From: Bacillus sp. CH30_1T
GTDB lineage: Bacteria > Bacillota > Bacilli > Bacillales > Bacillaceae_B
Reading direction: 5' to 3'
Assembly (NCBI RefSeq): GCF_008364765.1
Contig: NZ_VTUY01000002.1
Coordinates: 374,501-438,500, forward strand
Length of the DNA stretch: 64,000 nucleotides
The notes under the pieces were generated by a model. The model was not told where the DNA came from. It searched no databases and saw only the letters and a list, made by a program, of their open reading frames with translations. Positions 5,830 through 16,541 of this stretch are shown piece by piece. Position numbers and translations under genes: made by a program. Positions within the stretch are counted from its first letter, which is position 1, and every line of letters starts with the position of its first letter.

Positions 5830-8815
5830 ACGCTTCCGTACCCTCATCAGATGTTCTATTAGAGCGTTTGTCTAAGAACACCTGCACGATGGTTAACCCG
5901 ATAACGATCAAACCCAGTACAATGACAGCTTGATTAAATAAAGAGTCTGATCCATATTGTATCGACAAGTAAACGTTCGACATCGGGTCTTTAAATGTAA
6001 AATTAGGTGTTGTTAATGCCAATAATGGGGTCACGAACAGTGCTACCAATCCTACAGAGACAAACCAGCCCAATAACCGGTGCGTGACAAAAGCAACACG
6101 GATTAATCCTGATCCTACTAATAGAAGGAGGATGGTAAAGATCGTCCATTCAACTGAACGGGATTCAACTAACGGATAAATGTCCAATCCATAAAGGCTA
6201 ATAACAAATCCTACAATGAGATTTAATAGTAGGAATATCACCCCTTGTATCCAAAGGGGAGCATTTTGGAAGTAATAGCTTGTGTATCCGATAAGTAAAC
6301 TGGACAACAAGATAATAAACAAAATCACAACAGGTGGCAGGGCACTTGCTTTCTTTTCTTCCGGGACATCTCCATTTACATTAAGAGGATTCGTCAAGAA
6401 ATCATACACATACCCATTGGATTGTCCGTCAACGAACGCGTTCCCTAAAACACTAAATACATCATCGCGAATTAATTGAGTGGAGGCTACATTTGTCGCC
6501 CACTTATTATTCAGTGTATCCGCATCGCTTTGAACATTGGAAACATTCGATTGAAGCTCATTTGTATAGGACACAATTGTATTTTGGCTTTCACTCACTG
6601 TATCCAGGAAGGAATGGATAGACTTAATTTCACTTCCAATTTGCTTCTGGTTCCCTACTAAATCTGGACCTGTTGCCCCTGATACGGGAGTTGGAGCAGC
6701 TTGATCCGGCTTTTGTATACGATTTAATACGTTAGTAGCTTCTTGATTGATCGCATTCAGGCTCTCTGTAAGCTGAGATTGCTGGTCATCAAGAGTTTGG
6801 TTGTATTCTGCTGCAAACACGGTAAATGAGTCTTGAAGCGTGTTAAGAGCATCCTCTGTATTCGGCAGGTCTGTATTTAACTGCTCCCACTCCGCTTGTT
6901 CAGACTGACTTACTTTCAGAATCTCATTAATCTCATTTTTCAGTTCTTCATCCTGAAGAACGGTCGCTTTTACTCCATTTTCCGTTAACATACCGTTAAG
7001 AGTCGCTTCATAACGATCCAGGTAAGAGTAATATTGTATAAGATCCATAAGCTTATAGTTATTAATCCCGCGAGAAAAATAACCATAAAGAGTGTTTCTT
7101 CTATTTTCAGATAAAGCTGCTGAGTTCAGGATGGAGGTTTCTTTATCCTCGATTTCGGCAACGATATTCGAAATATTGTCAGAGAACATCTCCAATTGGT
7201 TATTCAGAGCTTCATTCGTTTCAGTCAATGTCGTAACCTGATCTTTAAGTTCTTGATTTTCAGTTGTAAGAGTTTCAACTTGCTTCGTCAGTTCATCGAT
7301 TTTATCGATTAATGTCTGATTATCTTCAAGAAGTCTTGAAACTTCTCCCAACAGTCTATCCACTTCTGCCTGCAGAGGGTTTTCTGAACTATTATTTTTT
7401 CCTTGCAACTGCGTTCGAACCTGCAGGATGCGACCATTGATTGTTTGAATATTATTCACTGCATCGGTTATAGCTTCAGGTGTTGGTTCCGTTAAATTGG
7501 TCAGTGTATCTTTCAACGCATCGATTTCTGTTGAAATGGCTGTCAGTTCACTTATTTCCGGATCTAAATTCGGTGGTGCAGGAGGAGGATCGCTTGGTTC
7601 CCCTGGCCCGGGCTCACCTTCTTGGGAGGAAATGATGACCTGTTGAGGGTCAGGTTCCTCTCCGTCTTTTAGTTGCTCAGGAATTTCAGGAGGAGCGGGT
7701 GGATTAAAAATCTCTCCGTCACCTTCAGCCAGCTTATTGTTAAGTTCAAAAATATTTCCTTGCAGGTTATTTAAAGTCGTGGTGTCCTGCAATTGCTGAT
7801 AGAAGTTCAACACCCGTTCCTGGAATGAGTAAAAATCTTCTACCTGCCTCCCTACTTCTTCAAACCTGCGTTCTTGTAAATCTGTAAACACCGTCTGGTT
7901 GGTTTCCATATTACTATTTAATTGGGTCATTCCTGCAGCAAGGGATTCACTTTGTTCAGAGAATAGCGATTTTGCTTTCAAATATCTTGGCTGCTGGTTT
8001 TCAGTTGACGCGTTGATCATTTCAACCGATTCGGATTGAATATCCGCGAGTAATTGCTTTTGATTATCCTGATATTCTCTATACTGATTGACATATTCAA
8101 CAAAGCTGGAAAGGCTTTGTTCAAACGATGACAGCGTGTTTTGCTGCTGTGGTGAACGGCTGTCTGCCTGCTGAATCGAGTTTTGCAGGTTAAACAGCAT
8201 CGAGGTCTGTTGTTGGATTTGGCCGGCCAAATCTTTCGAGCTTGGTTTATAGAATGACAGCATCGTTTCTTGGAAAGCCCGCTCTTTTTGTAGGATTTCA
8301 TCGAATTCGGCACGTATATTCTCCATGTCTGCCGATACATAATTCCAATAGAGTGAGGACATCTTGTTATTCACTCTTCTAGTAGCCTTTTCAATCTCTA
8401 AAAGGACTTTTTCTTTGTTTACAGCATTCAGTTGCGTTTGAACTTTATAGTTCAGATTTGTTTTTACTGGTCTTTCCTCATCATATGTCATCACTTTGTC
8501 AGAGAAGTCGGAAGGTATATACACAACGGCATCATATTTAGAGCTTTGAAGACCGTTTTCTCCTGCACTTCTACCTACAACTGTCCATTCAAAGGATGAT
8601 TGATCCTCTAGAATGGACGTAACATCCCCTCCAAATGCCAACGTCTCTCCATCCAATTCTGTTCCGGCATCTTCGTTCACAATGGCGATGGACTGAGTAG
8701 CGTTTTCTTTCACTTTCAGAGGATTTTCCCCAACTGACCGAAAGAAAAGAAGTGGAGTGGCAAGAATCATCATGACCGCTAATAAGAGTTTAAATAGGCT
8801 TACTTTCTCTGTCAT
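5819..8815 (-). CDS. esaA: EsaA/YueB, T7SS surface-exposed membrane protein
   Basis: A 998-residue YhgE/Pip-type protein. One membrane span near residues 8-26 is followed by a very long extracytoplasmic region (~30-770) with extended coiled coils (for example ~480-560) and a Pro/Glu-rich insert around 370-420. About five membrane spans close the protein (~795-975). In B. subtilis YueB is an essential T7SS part and the SPP1 phage receptor; EsaA is the S. aureus counterpart. The long external domain predicts a spike crossing the wall. The start overlaps the essC stop (ATGA), so the two are translationally coupled. The proline-rich insert at DNA 7560-7720 may be strain-variable. Confidence 0.93.
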   Translation of the reverse strand: MTEKVSLFKLLLAVMMILATPLLFFRSVGENPLKVKENATQSIAIVNEDAGTELDGETLAFGGDVTSILEDQSSFEWTVVGRSAGENGLQSSKYDAVVYIPSDFSDKVMTYDEERPVKTNLNYKVQTQLNAVNKEKVLLEIEKATRRVNNKMSSLYWNYVSADMENIRAEFDEILQKERAFQETMLSFYKPSSKDLAGQIQQQTSMLFNLQNSIQQADSRSPQQQNTLSSFEQSLSSFVEYVNQYREYQDNQKQLLADIQSESVEMINASTENQQPRYLKAKSLFSEQSESLAAGMTQLNSNMETNQTVFTDLQERRFEEVGRQVEDFYSFQERVLNFYQQLQDTTTLNNLQGNIFELNNKLAEGDGEIFNPPAPPEIPEQLKDGEEPDPQQVIISSQEGEPGPGEPSDPPPAPPNLDPEISELTAISTEIDALKDTLTNLTEPTPEAITDAVNNIQTINGRILQVRTQLQGKNNSSENPLQAEVDRLLGEVSRLLEDNQTLIDKIDELTKQVETLTTENQELKDQVTTLTETNEALNNQLEMFSDNISNIVAEIEDKETSILNSAALSENRRNTLYGYFSRGINNYKLMDLIQYYSYLDRYEATLNGMLTENGVKATVLQDEELKNEINEILKVSQSEQAEWEQLNTDLPNTEDALNTLQDSFTVFAAEYNQTLDDQQSQLTESLNAINQEATNVLNRIQKPDQAAPTPVSGATGPDLVGNQKQIGSEIKSIHSFLDTVSESQNTIVSYTNELQSNVSNVQSDADTLNNKWATNVASTQLIRDDVFSVLGNAFVDGQSNGYVYDFLTNPLNVNGDVPEEKKASALPPVVILFIILLSSLLIGYTSYYFQNAPLWIQGVIFLLLNLIVGFVISLYGLDIYPLVESRSVEWTIFTILLLLVGSGLIRVAFVTHRLLGWFVSVGLVALFVTPLLALTTPNFTFKDPMSNVYLSIQYGSDSLFNQAVIVLGLIVIGLTIVQVFLDKRSNRTSDEGTEAYEG

Positions 8816-11800
8816 GCGTGTACTTTCCTTTCCGTTACCATAAGTGGTATTTGAATTTTAGTTTCTTTACCGTTTTCTACATAATAACCAAATCCTGGTT
8901 GGATTTCTGGTTCTCTTCGATCATAGCTGAGCGTGAACAAGGTTTGTTCAGATTTCTTCATCAAGACAAGAGCCTGACGAACCTGCTTCATTTCGACTGT
9001 CAAAGTGTCGTAGCCTTTTGTTAATTCACTGTTGTTTCCTGAAACAATCATGCAGAACCCTAAGTGACTATAATTTTTCATACATTTAACAATTCTGTCT
9101 TGAAGCAGTGCATCCAGATTTTGCAGAAACCTTGCATATCCATCTACAATGAGGATGACAGATGAGAAGGATGGAAGTGCACTCCCCTTTTGTATAGACA
9201 GATTATATTGCTCTTCTCTTAAACTAAATAATTCTTCAACTCTATTAAGCCACATAGTGATATGTTCTTTGTTCTCCATATAGACTACTTTTTCTTCTTT
9301 CATTAAATTTGAAAGTCCCCTATCAATGGAGTCGAATATCGCTATATGCTCACTATCCTGCAATAACGCCGTATTGGCTAAAACCTTCAGGACGTTTGTC
9401 TTTCCTTTTTGAGCCTGTCCCAATACGAGACAATGCTTCGTCTTTTTAAAGTTTACGTATACAGGCTTAACTAATTCTTCGTCTAAGCCGACCGGAAGCA
9501 GCCCTTCTTTCCTGCCTGAATCTGTATATTGAGTAAAGTTGACCATGGTCAACTCTGTCGGGAGCATAGGCACCGGATCAGGAGACATTAATCCCTTATA
9601 CTTTTCTTTCAATAACTGAATTTCATCCTTTAGGAGATTCATCTGCTCATAATCGTCCTTCCCTTCTGTTGGAAGGAATACTTGAGAAAAGAAAGCTGTA
9701 TCTTTCTTAACAATCGCTCTACCTGGAATGGCTTCAGGGGTGAATGGTAATCGCCCAAGCATCGTATAAGCCTCTGAGCTGTCCATCAGATAGTGAACGA
9801 TTTTTGTCTTTAAATTATTCATTAGCGACTGACGGACTGAATTTACCCGGGTAGCTGTAAAATACATATACACTCCCAGTGACTGACCATCCCTTGCAAA
9901 TTGATTAATTTGCGTTTCAAGCTCTTGCATCTCTTCTTTAACCAAATCAAAATTGTCAATTGTTACAAATAGAAGAGGCAGTTTTTCTTCACTTATGGTG
10001 TTATACATTTTAATCGAGCTTACTTCCTGCTTTTGGAAGAGCTGCTTTCTGCGGGCTAATTCATCATCCAATATGCCGATGAATTTCTCGATTTTTCTTT
10101 CTTCATCGATGAGGAAATAGTCTGCAGTGTGCGGCAGCTGCTTTAAAGGCAGTAAGCCACCATTCCCAAAATCAAGAAGATAATAATGAACTTCCTCAGG
10201 TGTAAACTGAGTGGCCATCCCCATCAATAAGGTGATTAGCGTTTGAGTCTTTCCATATCCTGAAGAACCAAAGACTCCGACATTCCCATCCTGAATCACT
10301 TCATAATGGTACGGGGTCTGACTCTGTTTCTCTGGTTCATCAATCATGGAAAGTAAAATCTTATTCTCTTCTCTCTGTGCAAATGATGTACGGTAGATAC
10401 GATTTGAAAGAGGAGGAAGCCATGGGCTGGAAAGCTTTTCTAACTTCATTTGTTCCTGTAAAGCTTCAATTCGATCGACGACAGCATCAATTTCACTGAC
10501 CATTTCCTTTTGATTGCTTGGATTAGTCGATACTTCCGACAAAGGAATCAGTCCCAGGTCCGTGATAATCGCCACTTCATCCTCTGATTCGAAGGATTCC
10601 TCCTGATAAGGGGCTCCACTCCATGCGGATTGAAACAGGTCATACACCTCATTATTTCCGACCTGTAAATACCCTCTTCCTGTTACTGTCAGCGAGGCTG
10701 CGTCCCCATTTTTTAGGATTTCACGGCTGTCTTCCGTATTCTGCACTTTAAGAGCGACGCGGAAGCGGGCATTACTCCATATCTGGTTATCGATGACTCC
10801 TCCGGGCTTCTGAGTAGCAAGGATAAGATGAACCCCCAGGCTACGACCGATACGGGCTGCACTTACAAGTTCTTTAATGAATTCCGGCTCTTCACTCTTA
10901 AGTTCAGCAAACTCATCTGATATTAAGAATAAATGAGGAAGGGGTTCTTCCGTTTTGCCTTGCTTGAAAAGGCGTGTATAGTCATTGATATGATTCACTT
11001 CGTAACGATCAAATAAGCGCTGCCTGCGTTTCAATTCACTCTTGATCGAAGCGAGTGCCCTCGTACTGAAGTTCTTACTTCCTTCAATATTGGTTATTGT
11101 CCCTAATAAATGCGGGATATTCTTGAAGGGCTGGGCCATTCCTCCACCCTTGTAATCGATTAATAGAAATGCTACTTCGTGAGGATGGAAATGAACCGCT
11201 AAAGAAAGAATATACGTTTGTAAAAATTCACTCTTTCCTGAACCGGTTGTTCCTGCAAGTAATCCATGGGGTCCATGTGCCTTCTCATGCAAATTCAGCT
11301 CGACAATATCTTCTTTTCCTTTCAGACCAACGGGAACAGCTAAGGATTTAGCTGATTCTCTGGATAGCCAGTTCTCTTGAATAGGAAGCTGATCAACATC
11401 CCTCACCCTAAGCATGTCCAGAAAAGAAACACTTGAAGGGATGGAGTTTGTCATTCCGATTTGATGATTAAGAGTCCTCAATGTCCTTGCATACTGCTCA
11501 TTGCCCTCATGCTTGTATTCATCCATTTCGAATGGAATCTTAACTGCTTTTTTATTTTGAATCAGAATGTCCCCTTGCTTGTCATTGATATAACGAACGA
11601 GAGTGTGAATATTGTCAGACAAGCTCTCTTTAGCCTCTGCAGCGAAAATGACGGACATTCCTAAATGAGCGTATTCCCCTTCTAAATACTGCAGAATCAC
11701 GTGGTCTGAAATAAGCTGATGGTTGGTTATGATAAAAACGTAATGTGGTGAAAAACCGACTTTATCTGAGTCTTCCTCGATATCTCTTTCTCGAATGACC

Positions 11801-13278
11801 TCATAAATGGAAGAAAGAATTTGATCCCTGGTTTTCTCGTTATAAATGAACCCTTTAGCAAAGGACTGTGGTAATTGAAAGTGTGGTAACCACTTCATCC
11901 ACTCCCAATCCGGATACTCTTCCTCATGAAAAATGTAGACAAACCGGACATCATGGTAACTATGAAAGAACGCCAATTGCCCGATCAGCTGGTGAATCTC
12001 ATTTTTAAAGACGGATTCTTTACCGATCAAACCCATTGCCCCTTTATGAAGATCCGCTGTTACGGGTAATTGATCAATCTCACGATAAACCATTTCTAAC
12101 TTCTGGGACTCTTCCAATAACTCATCCATTTCACGGTTTGACATATCGGAAGAATTCACTGAAATACTGTAGCTTGCAGGTACCTTTCCACTTCCTAACC
12201 GAAACTGGAGGAAGTCCGAACTTTCAAGGGTCCTTTCCCAAAGGCGATCGGAAAGCTGCTCTGTCAGATACTTCATTCTTTCAAAAGCAGGAAAGTGAAA
12301 TTGCAGAACATCTGCCTGTTTCTCGGCAAGCTCCTGAAGTTCTTTTCTCTTACTCTCTAAATAATGAGTATAGATCCGTTTCCTTCGTTCCTTCGATTTC
12401 TTTCTATTGCTCTTATCTTTAAAAAATTGTACGGTTGACGTTACTAAAGTGGTTGTAAACATCACCATTGAGATAATAATGAAAATTCCACGTGGAATCA
12501 CGAGCGCTACAATGGCCATGACGATTAACATCATCAATGGGGGAAGAATGATCAACCATAAACTGCGATTTGTATCGCTCGACTCCTGACTCGGAAAGGA
12601 CAATTGAACCTTTTCATCAGGAAGATCATAAATCATGCGTGGCGTTCGGCGATAATTAGGGTATTTCTTCTGCATTTCTGATGTAGGACGTATAGATGCC
12701 ATTAATTCAGTTTGATAGTTATCGATACTATGTATCTCGATTAAATCATCTTCTAATAGGGTAATAGTTAAAAAAGGAGAAAATAAAATGTCTCCAACCT
12801 TAAGCTTTTGTTTCCCCTTGACCAGATGTCCGTTTAGATAAAGCGAAGACGCCTCATCAGTACCCATTACCCATTCATCATCGCCATTTTTATACCAATG
12901 GCAAGTTTGAATGAGATCCTTTTTCTCATAATAAATGGTTGCGTCCGGTTGTTCAGTAGAAATACTGATTTCTTCTTTATGACCGACATAATAGATTTGA
13001 GACTTTATTGGTAAACGGGTGACCATTATGTGCAGTTCTTTATCACCTGCAAGAAAAGATTCTTTGCGGCCAGGTTCAAGAATCCTTTCTTCTTTCCCGT
13101 CTTGATATAGCTTGAAAGTATCGCCGGAGTGCTCTACTAAAATGGACTCGGCAGACGATGGCAACGATAAAATCGTGATTGAATCTTCCAATCGTGGACC
13201 TAATGTAATTTTTTTATTTTCATCCTCAATCATGATTGTCTGATAGTAATGATCGTGAAAAACCCAAAGGGCATACAT
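8812..13278 (-). CDS. essC: EssC/YukB FtsK-SpoIIIE ATPase, T7SS motor
   Basis: A 1488-residue protein with the EssC layout: N-terminal forkhead-associated domains (~1-190), two membrane spans (~235-285), then tandem FtsK/SpoIIIE ATPase domains. P-loops are visible near 676 (GTTGSGKS), 1005 (GSSGYGKT) and 1291 (GQAQKGKT). The first fits the Walker A consensus best; the second (SSGYGKT) and third (AQKGKT) are less canonical, as is usual for the later domains. The C-terminal domain of EssC selects substrates and varies between strains. The SD GGGGAGGTGAG is strong. It is the central gene of the operon and is full length. Confidence 0.97.
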   Translation of the reverse strand: MYALWVFHDHYYQTIMIEDENKKITLGPRLEDSITILSLPSSAESILVEHSGDTFKLYQDGKEERILEPGRKESFLAGDKELHIMVTRLPIKSQIYYVGHKEEISISTEQPDATIYYEKKDLIQTCHWYKNGDDEWVMGTDEASSLYLNGHLVKGKQKLKVGDILFSPFLTITLLEDDLIEIHSIDNYQTELMASIRPTSEMQKKYPNYRRTPRMIYDLPDEKVQLSFPSQESSDTNRSLWLIILPPLMMLIVMAIVALVIPRGIFIIISMVMFTTTLVTSTVQFFKDKSNRKKSKERRKRIYTHYLESKRKELQELAEKQADVLQFHFPAFERMKYLTEQLSDRLWERTLESSDFLQFRLGSGKVPASYSISVNSSDMSNREMDELLEESQKLEMVYREIDQLPVTADLHKGAMGLIGKESVFKNEIHQLIGQLAFFHSYHDVRFVYIFHEEEYPDWEWMKWLPHFQLPQSFAKGFIYNEKTRDQILSSIYEVIRERDIEEDSDKVGFSPHYVFIITNHQLISDHVILQYLEGEYAHLGMSVIFAAEAKESLSDNIHTLVRYINDKQGDILIQNKKAVKIPFEMDEYKHEGNEQYARTLRTLNHQIGMTNSIPSSVSFLDMLRVRDVDQLPIQENWLSRESAKSLAVPVGLKGKEDIVELNLHEKAHGPHGLLAGTTGSGKSEFLQTYILSLAVHFHPHEVAFLLIDYKGGGMAQPFKNIPHLLGTITNIEGSKNFSTRALASIKSELKRRQRLFDRYEVNHINDYTRLFKQGKTEEPLPHLFLISDEFAELKSEEPEFIKELVSAARIGRSLGVHLILATQKPGGVIDNQIWSNARFRVALKVQNTEDSREILKNGDAASLTVTGRGYLQVGNNEVYDLFQSAWSGAPYQEESFESEDEVAIITDLGLIPLSEVSTNPSNQKEMVSEIDAVVDRIEALQEQMKLEKLSSPWLPPLSNRIYRTSFAQREENKILLSMIDEPEKQSQTPYHYEVIQDGNVGVFGSSGYGKTQTLITLLMGMATQFTPEEVHYYLLDFGNGGLLPLKQLPHTADYFLIDEERKIEKFIGILDDELARRKQLFQKQEVSSIKMYNTISEEKLPLLFVTIDNFDLVKEEMQELETQINQFARDGQSLGVYMYFTATRVNSVRQSLMNNLKTKIVHYLMDSSEAYTMLGRLPFTPEAIPGRAIVKKDTAFFSQVFLPTEGKDDYEQMNLLKDEIQLLKEKYKGLMSPDPVPMLPTELTMVNFTQYTDSGRKEGLLPVGLDEELVKPVYVNFKKTKHCLVLGQAQKGKTNVLKVLANTALLQDSEHIAIFDSIDRGLSNLMKEEKVVYMENKEHITMWLNRVEELFSLREEQYNLSIQKGSALPSFSSVILIVDGYARFLQNLDALLQDRIVKCMKNYSHLGFCMIVSGNNSELTKGYDTLTVEMKQVRQALVLMKKSEQTLFTLSYDRREPEIQPGFGYYVENGKETKIQIPLMVTERKVHA

Positions 13279-13306
13279 ATGCTCACCTCCCCAGTTAGTT
13301 TATTTG

Positions 13307-14605
13307 TCAGGATTCCTTCTTATCAGGTTGAGTTGGAGGGGTGGAACTCTCTCCATCAGTCTCTGCCGGTTTTTGTTCAGGTGTCTTTTTCTCGTCATTC
13401 TCTTGCGGTTCTTCCGTTGTTTGTGCCGGTTGTGATGTCTGTTCGTCTTCCAGCGCTTTCATTTCTTCCTCGTATTCAGCTATTTCACTTTCAACCTCAT
13501 CTAGTTCCTGCTGTCTTTCCTCGCTATCAAGATCTCCGTCTGCCTTGACTTGCTCTCGGTACTTAAGAAGTCCAAACAGAATTAAATCCCGGTCTTCTAA
13601 GAACCTGGCTGCTTCTAATGCTTCCTCAGCCTTTCCTCTTCCGATATTGATCCAATACTCATAATAAAGTGGATCTGATTGAAGGGAGACAGTATTTCGT
13701 ACATTCTCTTTTTGGTCTTCTGTTAAGGATTCGTTAATAATATAAGAGAGTGCAAGTTGATATTGAGTGACCTTCGGAATTTCTTCAACCTCATAAGACT
13801 GTAGTTCAGTTACCACATCGCTATATTTATTCAGGAGAAAACTCTCTTGAGCTGCTACTACCCTCTCCTGCTTGGGGAACAAAAAGAATAAAGAAAATAT
13901 AGAGTAAATAATTGCCGGTACTAAGAGCAATGATATTCCGATCAGTACATAACGATTGAGTTTCCACTTTTTCTTACTCACAGTCATGAGGAGGGAATCA
14001 GACTTTTTTGCCTCTTTTATTAAATGATTTAACACTTCTCCAACACGTTCGATGCTTTCGGCTTCCAAGATATCCTTGGTCATTGACGACAATTTTAGAG
14101 TTTCGCTGAACTTAAAGTAATCATCAAATGTATGCTGACGATCTACAATAGCTGCAACAGTAGCTTTTGTCTGCTTTAACAACAAATCTGCGTCTTTTTC
14201 GTAAGGGGGAAGACTCTCCTTAACGCCGTAATGGATAAAGTGGGGAGTCAGGCCTTGATCAAATACAATATTTTCCGGACAAATAATGAGATGGAGACGT
14301 GATAAGGTATGGTTTCGTACGTTCTGTACCAGTTGATAGGCAGACATCAACCTTTCTTTCTCATTCGCTTTTAATTGGGGATAAAAAGAGAAGGAGTCAG
14401 GTATGGTATTCACGATGCATAATTCATCATTTTCAATCGTGATTTCTCTTTGTATGGATGGGTTAATGTTCTTCAGGTAGTGAATTTCCTCAATTTGATC
14501 CAACTTTATCTTTTCTTTTTGAAAGATAATTGTCATTTTGTTTTCTTTTTTATGTACAATGGCTTCGAGCTTTTCTTCTAAGTACGATCCACTTTTTTGT
14601 GACAT
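13307..14605 (-). CDS. essB: EssB/YukC, T7SS pseudokinase-fold membrane protein
   Basis: A 432-residue protein with a cytosolic N-terminal domain (~1-220, pseudokinase-like fold in the family), one membrane span near 222-245 (VLIGISLLLVPAIIYSIFSL), and an extracytoplasmic helical domain. The last ~80 residues are low-complexity Glu/Gln/Pro/Thr (EEPQENDEKKTPEQK). EssB/YukC is an essential core component of the Firmicute T7SS. The SD AAAGGAGA precedes the ATG at 14605. It sits between yukD and essC, as in B. subtilis and Staphylococcus. Confidence 0.95.
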   Translation of the reverse strand: MSQKSGSYLEEKLEAIVHKKENKMTIIFQKEKIKLDQIEEIHYLKNINPSIQREITIENDELCIVNTIPDSFSFYPQLKANEKERLMSAYQLVQNVRNHTLSRLHLIICPENIVFDQGLTPHFIHYGVKESLPPYEKDADLLLKQTKATVAAIVDRQHTFDDYFKFSETLKLSSMTKDILEAESIERVGEVLNHLIKEAKKSDSLLMTVSKKKWKLNRYVLIGISLLLVPAIIYSIFSLFFLFPKQERVVAAQESFLLNKYSDVVTELQSYEVEEIPKVTQYQLALSYIINESLTEDQKENVRNTVSLQSDPLYYEYWINIGRGKAEEALEAARFLEDRDLILFGLLKYREQVKADGDLDSEERQQELDEVESEIAEYEEEMKALEDEQTSQPAQTTEEPQENDEKKTPEQKPAETDGESSTPPTQPDKKES

Positions 14606-14619
14606 TCTATTGGTCTCCT

Positions 14620-14859
14620 TTATAATATTTCAATTCGATCTCCAGAATGAATTCCAGCATCGATCAACCTTGCATGACCGGGAACCACTTTTTGTTTATT
14701 TACAACACGAATCCAACAACCCTCTCTGGGATCGGTTGTAAGTTTCTGAGACTGCCACACAAGATCGATCAGTTTTTTAACAGTATGGTAGTTTGATAAT
14801 CTAAGATCGAAGCTCTTCTCCTCATAATGTCCTAAATCGATGGTAATTTCTATATACAT
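14620..14859 (-). CDS. yukD: YukD/EsaB ubiquitin-like T7SS protein
   Basis: A 79-residue protein that matches YukD closely from MYIEITIDLGHY to GDRIEIL. It has a ubiquitin fold without a C-terminal diglycine, so it is not a conjugating modifier. It is required for T7SS activity. I chose the ATG at 14859 (SD GAGGTGA, spacing 8) because it gives the family length; an ATG at 14892 adds eleven residues. Confidence 0.93.
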   Translation of the reverse strand: MYIEITIDLGHYEEKSFDLRLSNYHTVKKLIDLVWQSQKLTTDPREGCWIRVVNKQKVVPGHARLIDAGIHSGDRIEIL

Positions 14860-14937
14860 GTCGGGTTTCACCTCATAAGGAAGGAGCGCCACATAATGAT
14901 AAGCGCTCCTTCATGTTTAAAATGGTTGGGGATAAAC

Positions 14938-15231
14938 TTATCCGCGAATTTGATTGGCAATTTGAGCATCTGCATCTTCAAGAGACTTAGCAGTGCTAGT
15001 CAATTGCATTGAGATGTCTTCAAGCAGTTGCTGCATTTGCAGGAATGAAGGGCGCAAAGTTTGATATTGCTCTCCAAACGCGCGGCTTGATTCACCTTCC
15101 CACATGCCTTCAAGCTCAGAAATCATATTATCCAGGCGTGAAATCTGCTCTCCTACTTGGCTGCTTTCACTTGTGTATCGGTTCGACATACTAATCAATT
15201 CTGCTGGGGTAACACGAATAATTCCTGACAT
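14938..15231 (-). CDS. esxA: EsxA/YukE WXG100 protein
   Basis: A 97-residue WXG100 protein. It has two predicted helices joined by the turn W-E-G (GMWEGESSRAFGEQY, residues ~42-56). EsxA/YukE is a small secreted helical-hairpin dimer, both substrate and likely structural partner of the machine. The SD GGGAGAGGA lies upstream of the ATG at 15231. It is the first gene of the T7SS operon; the 78-bp gap before yukD holds no clear terminator. Confidence 0.97.
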   Translation of the reverse strand: MSGIIRVTPAELISMSNRYTSESSQVGEQISRLDNMISELEGMWEGESSRAFGEQYQTLRPSFLQMQQLLEDISMQLTSTAKSLEDADAQIANQIRG

Positions 15232-15851
15232 GTAATTCCTCTCCCTTAATTGAAATTGTTGTGGTAATCATCTATATCAAATCAGAATACCCAAATATGA
15301 AACATGAACCTTGTAAACTATGTAACCCGTTTTATTTCATTAAAATCCTTTTTATTACAATTGTTTCCACACTTCCAATATCATACTATTATAAACATAC
15401 ATATAAACACAATTTTTACAGGAAAAAGGAAACTTTATAACTACAAGAATAAATACTTTCAGGTCATTTGGTATAAGAACCGCTTGATTAAATTAGGAAA
15501 ATAGCGCTAAAACAAAGACTTAAGACTCTCTATTAATAGCATTGATAGGTGGTTATACATTGAAGGATTAGACGCATTAGTTACAAGTACTTACTATATA
15601 TCCTTATTTTTACTTTTATAAACTGTTTTTTTTAAAAAATTGCATGTGATTTTTTATTTGGCGAATTAATTAAAAAAATTACTCCCTCTTCTTTTATATC
15701 TGTCAAAATTCATTCCACACGATAAATACCCATTTTTTTCTAAAATTATCTATATATTTCTATATTGAAAATTCCTTTTATTCGCGATATGGCAAATACC
15801 TTCGATTTCCTATACAATTTATGTAAATAGCAACGTCGCGGGGTGACTTAT
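15232..15851. other. AT-rich divergent intergenic region between esxA and bceR-like gene
   Basis: About 620 bp of very AT-rich DNA between two divergent operons. It must hold the promoters for the T7SS operon and for the response regulator. I see no credible gene; the one longer frame (15304-15504) has no SD and low-complexity composition. Confidence 0.5.
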
Positions 15852-16541
15852 TTGTTCACATTATTACTAATCGAAGATGACACTTCCCTATTTAACGAAA
15901 TCAAGGATCGGCTTTCCCAGTGGTCCTATGATGTATACGGAATCGCTGATTTCAATCGCGTGATGCAGGAATTCACAGAGGTGAAACCCGATCTCGTGAT
16001 CATTGATATTCAATTACCTAAATTTGACGGTTTTCACTGGTGCCGGATGATCCGCACTCATTCAAATGTACCTATCCTGTTCCTTTCCTCCCGTGATCAT
16101 CCCACTGATATGGTCATGTCTATGCAGCTTGGGGCAGATGACTTCATCCAAAAGCCCTTTCATTTTGATGTCCTGATCGCAAAGGTACAGGCTACGCTCC
16201 GGAGAGTGTATAACTATAACACCGAACAGGTGAGCATCAAGACCTGGTGCGGGGCAACGGTTGATTATGAGCGTAACACCGTAACCAATGAACGGGGAGC
16301 CATCGAATTGACGAAGAATGAAATGTACATCTTAAAGCTCCTAATTGAGCAGAAAAATAAGATTGTCAGCAGGGATGCGTTGATTAATAGCCTCTGGGAT
16401 GATAAACGATTCATCAGCGATAACACGTTGACCGTCAATGTGAACCGCCTTCGGAAACGGCTTGAAGAGATTGAATTGGGCCGCTTCATTGAAACCAAAG
16501 TGGGGCAAGGGTATCTGGCCATTGAAGAGGATTCACCATGA
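15852..16541 (+). CDS. BceR/GraR-type response regulator
   Basis: A 229-residue OmpR-family regulator. The receiver domain has the acidic pair EDD near the start, the phosphorylated Asp in LVIIDIQLPKFDG (~residue 52) and the Lys in FIQKPF. The C-terminal winged helix is at ~130-225. It pairs with the next kinase and the ABC genes, the BceRS-BceAB arrangement, in which the transporter senses peptide antibiotics (bacitracin, lantibiotics) and the kinase relays the signal. I chose TTG at 15852 since GGGGTGA is six bases before it and family members begin MFKLLLIEDD; GTG at 15843 has no SD. Confidence 0.9.
   Translation: MFTLLLIEDDTSLFNEIKDRLSQWSYDVYGIADFNRVMQEFTEVKPDLVIIDIQLPKFDGFHWCRMIRTHSNVPILFLSSRDHPTDMVMSMQLGADDFIQKPFHFDVLIAKVQATLRRVYNYNTEQVSIKTWCGATVDYERNTVTNERGAIELTKNEMYILKLLIEQKNKIVSRDALINSLWDDKRFISDNTLTVNVNRLRKRLEEIELGRFIETKVGQGYLAIEEDSP

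Noticed and set aside
13341..13664. Plus-strand Ser/Cys-rich protein of 107 aa
   Set aside because: It is the reverse reading of the Glu/Gln-rich tail of essB.
5819..15231. Strain-variable toxin genes inside the T7SS operon
   Set aside because: The operon holds only the six core genes without inserted effectors; the effector operon is separate.
15304..15504. Plus-strand protein of 66 aa before the response regulator
   Set aside because: Low-complexity Asn/Lys/Ile/Tyr composition, no SD, AT-rich background.
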